The notes under the pieces are model-generated. The model was not told the DNA's origin. It did no database searches and was given only the letters and a program-made list of their open reading frames with translations. Source: Mucilaginibacter pineti (GTDB lineage: Bacteria; Bacteroidota; Bacteroidia; Sphingobacteriales; Sphingobacteriaceae). Taken from it: DNA of 64,000 bases. Shown here in pieces: positions 60,235 to 64,000 of the stretch. Position 1 is the first letter of the stretch. Every line of letters begins with the position of its first letter. The DNA lies in the NCBI RefSeq assembly GCF_900101875.1, contig NZ_FNAI01000017.1, positions 1-64,000 on the forward strand, written 5' to 3'. The translations under genes were made by a program, and so were the position numbers.

Positions 60235-62919
60235 TTATTTCACTTCAAATACGTAACTGCCCGCTGTAGCTTTATAAGGTAACGTGGTGTTTAACGGTTT
60301 GCCACTCAGGTAAGCCTTGCCCGCAGGCAGGGTAATAGTGGCTGTTGAGTTGGCAGGTACGGTAACGCGGTAGGTAACACCGGTTGGTGTGCGCTGCCAT
60401 GACGATATTATTTTGCCGTAAGGCCCATCATGCGTGGCGTTAAACTCGTTTAAACCCGGTACAAAGTGCGGCTGTAATATCACATTTTTAAAGCCGGGGT
60501 GATCCTGATCCGGGTGGATGCCCGCGATGCCTTTGTATAACCAAGCACCAATTTCGCCAAACATGATGTGGTTTAGGGAGATGTCGGATTTTGCATCTAT
60601 CTGCCAGTTTTCATATAGCGTTGTGGCACCGTTCACCATCCACCAGCCCCATGAAGGGAAGGTTTCCTGCGATGCTACTTTGTAGGCTACATCCGGGTAA
60701 CCGTTGTCGCTTAAAGCGCTTAGTATGGCTTTTGCGCCTAAAATTCCCACATCTAAATGGAAGTTATCGGCAGCAACGCGCTCGGCCAATTTGGCGGCTA
60801 CTTTACTTTTCAAATTTTCCGGTACAACGCCCCAATATAGTGGTACGCTTAGTTCGGTTTGTAAGCCTTTACCGTATACGCCGGTTTGGGAATTAAGGTA
60901 TTTGGCGTTTATGGCATTTTTAATTTTTGCAGCCAATGCTGAGTATTTTACAAAATCGGCCTGTTTGCCTAATATTTTGGCGGCTTTGGCCAGAATGCTG
61001 GCATCGGTATAATAATAAACGGATGAAGTAAGCTCCACCGGCGAAACCGATTTTACAGGCACCCAATCGCCCAGGCCCCAAGTGGTAAGGCCGGTAGGGT
61101 ATAGGTTATCAATATGGGTTACATATTTTTCAATAGCGGTGTAGCTATCTGCCAGTAGTTTGCTATCGCCATAAAACATATAAATGTTCCATGGAATAAT
61201 GGCGATGGTGCTGGTCCAGTCGGGTCCGTTACCCCATTCGTAACCCCAGCCGCCGGTTGGGATAATAGATGGTAAGGTACCGTTCGGCTGCTGCTCATCG
61301 CGGTGATCGGCCAGCCATTTTTCGTAGATGGTGATGCCGTCGAAGTTATATAAACCGGTTTCGCTGGCAATGTGGGCATCACCTGTCCAGCCGTTCTTTT
61401 CACGCTGCGGACAATCAGTAGGATAACCGAAAAGGTTACTCAAATACGAATGATTTGTAGCACTCCAGATTTGGTTAATGGTTTGGTTTGATGAATTTAC
61501 CTCGCCTATCGGGGTAACGTCGCTGTGCATAAAGTAGGCCTTTAGGCTTTCCTTGGTAAGCTGAATGGGTTTGCTGCTGCTAACCTCTACATACTGAAAA
61601 CCTTTGTAATTAAACTTAGGCATAAAGGTTTCTTCGCCTTTGCCGCTCAGGATAAAAATATCTGTTTGAAAAGGGTCTTTATCATCGGTAGGGCGGTAGT
61701 GCAGGTCGATATTTGATTGATCGGCATGACCATTCTTGTTCAGGCGCTCGGCATGTTTAAGGCGGATAACAGTACCAGAATCGCCCTTGACGGTTATTTT
61801 GCTCACACCCGAAATATTGCGGCCGATATCAAACACCCAAAGGTTATTATCTAACTTGGTAATGGTTTTTGTGTCGATCTCCTCTACATTACGAATAGGC
61901 TGCATACTTTGTGCAACTATATTTTGCGACGGTGCCGAACGTGGGATCACGTCGCCTTTCCAGGTGGTATCCACAAAATCGGGCATGTTCCATCCGGGTT
62001 GTTCTTTGCGGGCATCATAATGCTCGGCCGTGTAAATGCTGTTAAACACTACCGGACTAAGCGATGTTTTCCAGTTGGTGCCCGAGGTTACAGTTTCTAC
62101 CGAACCATCGGTATAGGTAATGCGCAGGTCGAGGCAAAAAGTTGGCCTGTTGCGCCATGGTGCCTGGTGAAAATACCAAACAGCAGTGCTTTGGTGGTTA
62201 TACCAGCCGTTACCCAGCAGTACGCCTATGGCGTTTTTGCCGCTTTGCAAATTGGCGGTAACGTCATAAGCTACGTATAAAGTGCGCCTGTCAAACCGGG
62301 TGTACATGGGATCTAACCGGTGGTTGCCTATCTTTTTGCCGTTAATGTACATTTCATACAAACCGCCTACGGCAATGTAGGCCCTTGCGGTTTTAATGGT
62401 TTTGCCAATTTTAAAAGTATGACGAAAGTAAGGTGCAGGGTTAACCGCTATGCCTTTGTTATCGCTTATAAAAGTGCCCTTCCAGTTGCGCATATCCATT
62501 AAGCCGGTTTCAAAGCTGGCAATGGCTGATGGCGCAAGTTTATTACCTGCCTGGTCCCAAAGTTGCACGCGCCAGTAGTATTTTGTGTAAGGCTTTAGAT
62601 CCTTACCCTGGTAGCTTACCAGGTTTGCTGCCGATGCCACCTTTGCGGTTAACCAACTATCGCCCTTACCTGCGTTTACCGCAACCGAATCGGTGCCGAT
62701 AATAAGCTGGTAGGCCGTTTGCGACGCGCCTTGTTTGGTATCATTCAAAAGCCAGGTTAAACGCGGGTGTTTGGCATCAATACCAATGGGGTTGATAAGG
62801 TACTCGCATTTTAAGCCATCGCCTTTACCGGGTACGGCGGCAATTGCGGGTTGGGCTGCAAAAAAACTAACAAATAAAATGGCGATGTAAAGCGCAGGCT
62901 TACACATAGATTTTTTCAT
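60235..62919 (-). CDS. GH78 alpha-L-rhamnosidase
   Basis: The 894-aa protein from ATG 62919 has signal peptide MKKSMCKPALYIAILFVSFFAAQPAIAA; an in-frame TTG four codons earlier is less likely. Domains are an N-terminal Ig/FnIII-like domain (ISPRLTW-type LTWLLNDTKQGASQTAYQLIIG), a beta-sandwich with ARAYIAVGGLYEMYINGKKIG, and the alpha/alpha barrel. The barrel carries DCPQREKNGWTGDAHIASE near 503-521, whose Glu is the likely general acid, and a later GATTLYENW with the base Glu. GH78 enzymes remove terminal rhamnose from pectin, glycosides or other glycans. It is monocistronic and not next to SusC/SusD genes. Confidence 0.93.
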   Translation of the reverse strand: MKKSMCKPALYIAILFVSFFAAQPAIAAVPGKGDGLKCEYLINPIGIDAKHPRLTWLLNDTKQGASQTAYQLIIGTDSVAVNAGKGDSWLTAKVASAANLVSYQGKDLKPYTKYYWRVQLWDQAGNKLAPSAIASFETGLMDMRNWKGTFISDNKGIAVNPAPYFRHTFKIGKTIKTARAYIAVGGLYEMYINGKKIGNHRLDPMYTRFDRRTLYVAYDVTANLQSGKNAIGVLLGNGWYNHQSTAVWYFHQAPWRNRPTFCLDLRITYTDGSVETVTSGTNWKTSLSPVVFNSIYTAEHYDARKEQPGWNMPDFVDTTWKGDVIPRSAPSQNIVAQSMQPIRNVEEIDTKTITKLDNNLWVFDIGRNISGVSKITVKGDSGTVIRLKHAERLNKNGHADQSNIDLHYRPTDDKDPFQTDIFILSGKGEETFMPKFNYKGFQYVEVSSSKPIQLTKESLKAYFMHSDVTPIGEVNSSNQTINQIWSATNHSYLSNLFGYPTDCPQREKNGWTGDAHIASETGLYNFDGITIYEKWLADHRDEQQPNGTLPSIIPTGGWGYEWGNGPDWTSTIAIIPWNIYMFYGDSKLLADSYTAIEKYVTHIDNLYPTGLTTWGLGDWVPVKSVSPVELTSSVYYYTDASILAKAAKILGKQADFVKYSALAAKIKNAINAKYLNSQTGVYGKGLQTELSVPLYWGVVPENLKSKVAAKLAERVAADNFHLDVGILGAKAILSALSDNGYPDVAYKVASQETFPSWGWWMVNGATTLYENWQIDAKSDISLNHIMFGEIGAWLYKGIAGIHPDQDHPGFKNVILQPHFVPGLNEFNATHDGPYGKIISSWQRTPTGVTYRVTVPANSTATITLPAGKAYLSGKPLNTTLPYKATAGSYVFEVK

Positions 62920-63041
62920 ATAACGGGACAATATATCGGTTTATAAATGTAAGCAGTGCTTTTGGCAAATAATTCATGCTGAACAACAATGTTAAACGGA
63001 TATTTTTATTTGTGCAACCTTAACTGTCTTGCAGCCTCACG

Positions 63042-63254
63042 GCCTCACCCCAACCCTCTCCAAAGGAGAGGGAGTAAAAAACAGCAAGTTCAGGCGTCCA
63101 CGCCTGAATTATAAAAAGGTAAGCGTCCACGCTTACTATGCTCTTGAGCGTAGACGCTCAATAAAGGAGAGTTCAGGCGTGGACGCCCGAACTTGCGGAT
63201 TTGCATGGGACTTTAATTTTTACTCTCTCTCCTTTGGAGAGGGCCGGGGTGAGG
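63042..63254. repeat. Nested palindrome cluster with GCGTCNACGC modules
   Basis: Outer arms GCCTCACCCCAACCCTCTCC... and ...GGAGAGGGCCGGGGTGAGGC enclose 25-base arms 63084-63108 and 63172-63196 (one mismatch). Inside lie the palindromes GTAAGCGTCCACGCTTAC and TGAGCGTAGACGCTCA. Four palindromes therefore share the GCGTCNACGC core. No gene is seen between 62920 and 63290. Confidence 0.88.
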
Positions 63255-63290
63255 CTTCCTATTCTCAAAGATAAATCCTATTTTGGTGCA

Positions 63291-64000
63291 ATGCAGGCAT
63301 ATATTTTAGGCATTGATATAGGTACGGGTAGTACAAAGGCGGTGGCGGTGGCTTTAACGGGTGAGGCGCTTGGCGTGGTGCAGCAGCATTACCCTATCAG
63401 CAACCCGCAGCCGGGCTACAGCGAGCAGGACCCTTTGCTTATTTGGGATGCTTTTGTACAATGTTTGCGGGAGATCATCTTAAAAATAGGTTATGCGCCC
63501 GGGGCTGTTAGCTTTAGCAGTGCCATGCATAGTATTATTCCGGTTGATGAGGCGGGTTTGCCTTTGGCACCAATGATTACCTGGGCAGATGCGCGGAGCG
63601 AAAATATTGCCGAAAGTTTAAGGGCATCGGCGCAGGGCGAAGATATTTACAGAATTACGGGTACGCCGGTACATGCCATGTCGCCATTGTGTAAGCTGAT
63701 GTGGCTGCGCGAGAACAAACCGCAGCTGTTTGCCCAAACGCATAAATTTATATCGATAAAGGAATTTATATGGTACAGGCTGTTTAATGAGTTTGAGGTG
63801 GACTATTCCATCGCTTCGGCAACGGGTTTGTTTGATATTTTAAAACTGGAGTGGAGTGTTGTGGCCTGCGCTTTGGCAGGAGTAAATACCGATAAGTTGT
63901 CAACCCCGGTAAATACTACTTATTATCGTAGTAATGCGGATGCGGCAACCGTTGCATTAACCGGCATCAGCACAAATACAAACTTTATAATTGGTGCAAG
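63291..64000 (+). CDS. Gluconokinase-like FGGY-family carbohydrate kinase (5' part)
   Basis: An open frame starts at ATG 63291 and runs past the window end; about 236 codons are visible. It begins MQAYILGIDIGTGSTKAVAV, the FGGY phosphate-1 motif. It continues with HYPISNPQPGYSEQDP, FSSAMHSIIPVD, PMITWADARSENIAESL, GTPVHAMSPLCKLMWL and FISIKEFIWYRLF. These resemble gluconate kinases of the FGGY family. The ATP-binding C-terminal half is outside the window. It probably phosphorylates a sugar acid or sugar after import. Confidence 0.88.
   Translation, partial: MQAYILGIDIGTGSTKAVAVALTGEALGVVQQHYPISNPQPGYSEQDPLLIWDAFVQCLREIILKIGYAPGAVSFSSAMHSIIPVDEAGLPLAPMITWADARSENIAESLRASAQGEDIYRITGTPVHAMSPLCKLMWLRENKPQLFAQTHKFISIKEFIWYRLFNEFEVDYSIASATGLFDILKLEWSVVACALAGVNTDKLSTPVNTTYYRSNADAATVALTGISTNTNFIIGA

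Overview
The window looks like the chromosome of a member of the Bacteroidota, most probably a Sphingobacteriaceae bacterium close to Mucilaginibacter or Pedobacter. This placement is an inference. It rests on SusC/SusD outer-membrane pairs, many lipoproteins with the SxCxK or LxxC type of lipobox, -33 TTTG / -7 TAnnTTTG promoters, a PUR-alpha-like protein, and the run nusB / DUF1573 / yajC / YbbR-like / coaE that is usual in this phylum. No transposase, phage gene or CRISPR array was seen.

Region 1 (1-32035) is a large polysaccharide utilization locus (PUL), almost all on the plus strand. It encodes a ricin-lectin/DUF5005-like lipoprotein, an SGNH esterase and an alpha/beta esterase. A transport block follows: SusD, two small accessory lipoproteins, SusC, SusD, SusC. 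After it come an Lgt-like membrane enzyme, a second DUF5005-like protein, another SGNH hydrolase, a GH92 alpha-mannosidase-type enzyme, a GH2 enzyme carrying an F5/8C carbohydrate-binding domain, a FucP-type sugar:H+ symporter, a LacI-family regulator and a BD-FAE-like esterase. A small conserved protein, an EVE-domain protein, a CBM9-like protein and a family-10-like glycosidase close the block. The sites GCTAAATCGATTTA recur in front of at least four transcription starts and, as a mirrored pair, in front of the lacI-type gene. I infer that this regulator controls the PUL. The enzyme set suggests a mannose-containing, ester-decorated glycan, but the substrate is not proven by sequence.

Region 2 (32428-38642, minus strand) is a housekeeping block: MarR regulator, a 57-aa DUF5522-like protein, an MBL-fold nuclease-like protein, coaE, YbbR-like protein, yajC, DUF1573 lipoprotein, nusB, and a Leu/Glu/Phe/Val dehydrogenase whose catalytic lysine position is a tyrosine. 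Region 3 (39225-45101) holds an ABC exporter, a PUR-alpha-like protein, a small membrane protein, mgtE, ychF and tRNA-Arg(CCG).

Region 4 (45312-58658) has a secreted protein of unknown function, an M1-type peptidase with an altered exopeptidase motif, several small proteins and a response regulator. It also holds a TetR / DHA2 efflux pump / short-chain dehydrogenase cluster with three matching TetR-type operators, and the lutABC lactate oxidation operon. Region 5 (59454-64000) has a START-domain protein, a GH78 alpha-L-rhamnosidase and the 5' part of a gluconokinase-like FGGY kinase cut by the window end.

The intergenic DNA is unusually rich in structure. It contains a 14-copy heptamer array, two copies of a repeat with TCATTGCCGTTGAC arms, at least five elements with TGTCAT...ATGACA ends, and nested inverted repeats where short repeated words flank inner palindromes. 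There is also a cluster of four GCGTCNACGC-type palindromes. These repeats and the inferred LacI regulon are the least explained parts of the window.
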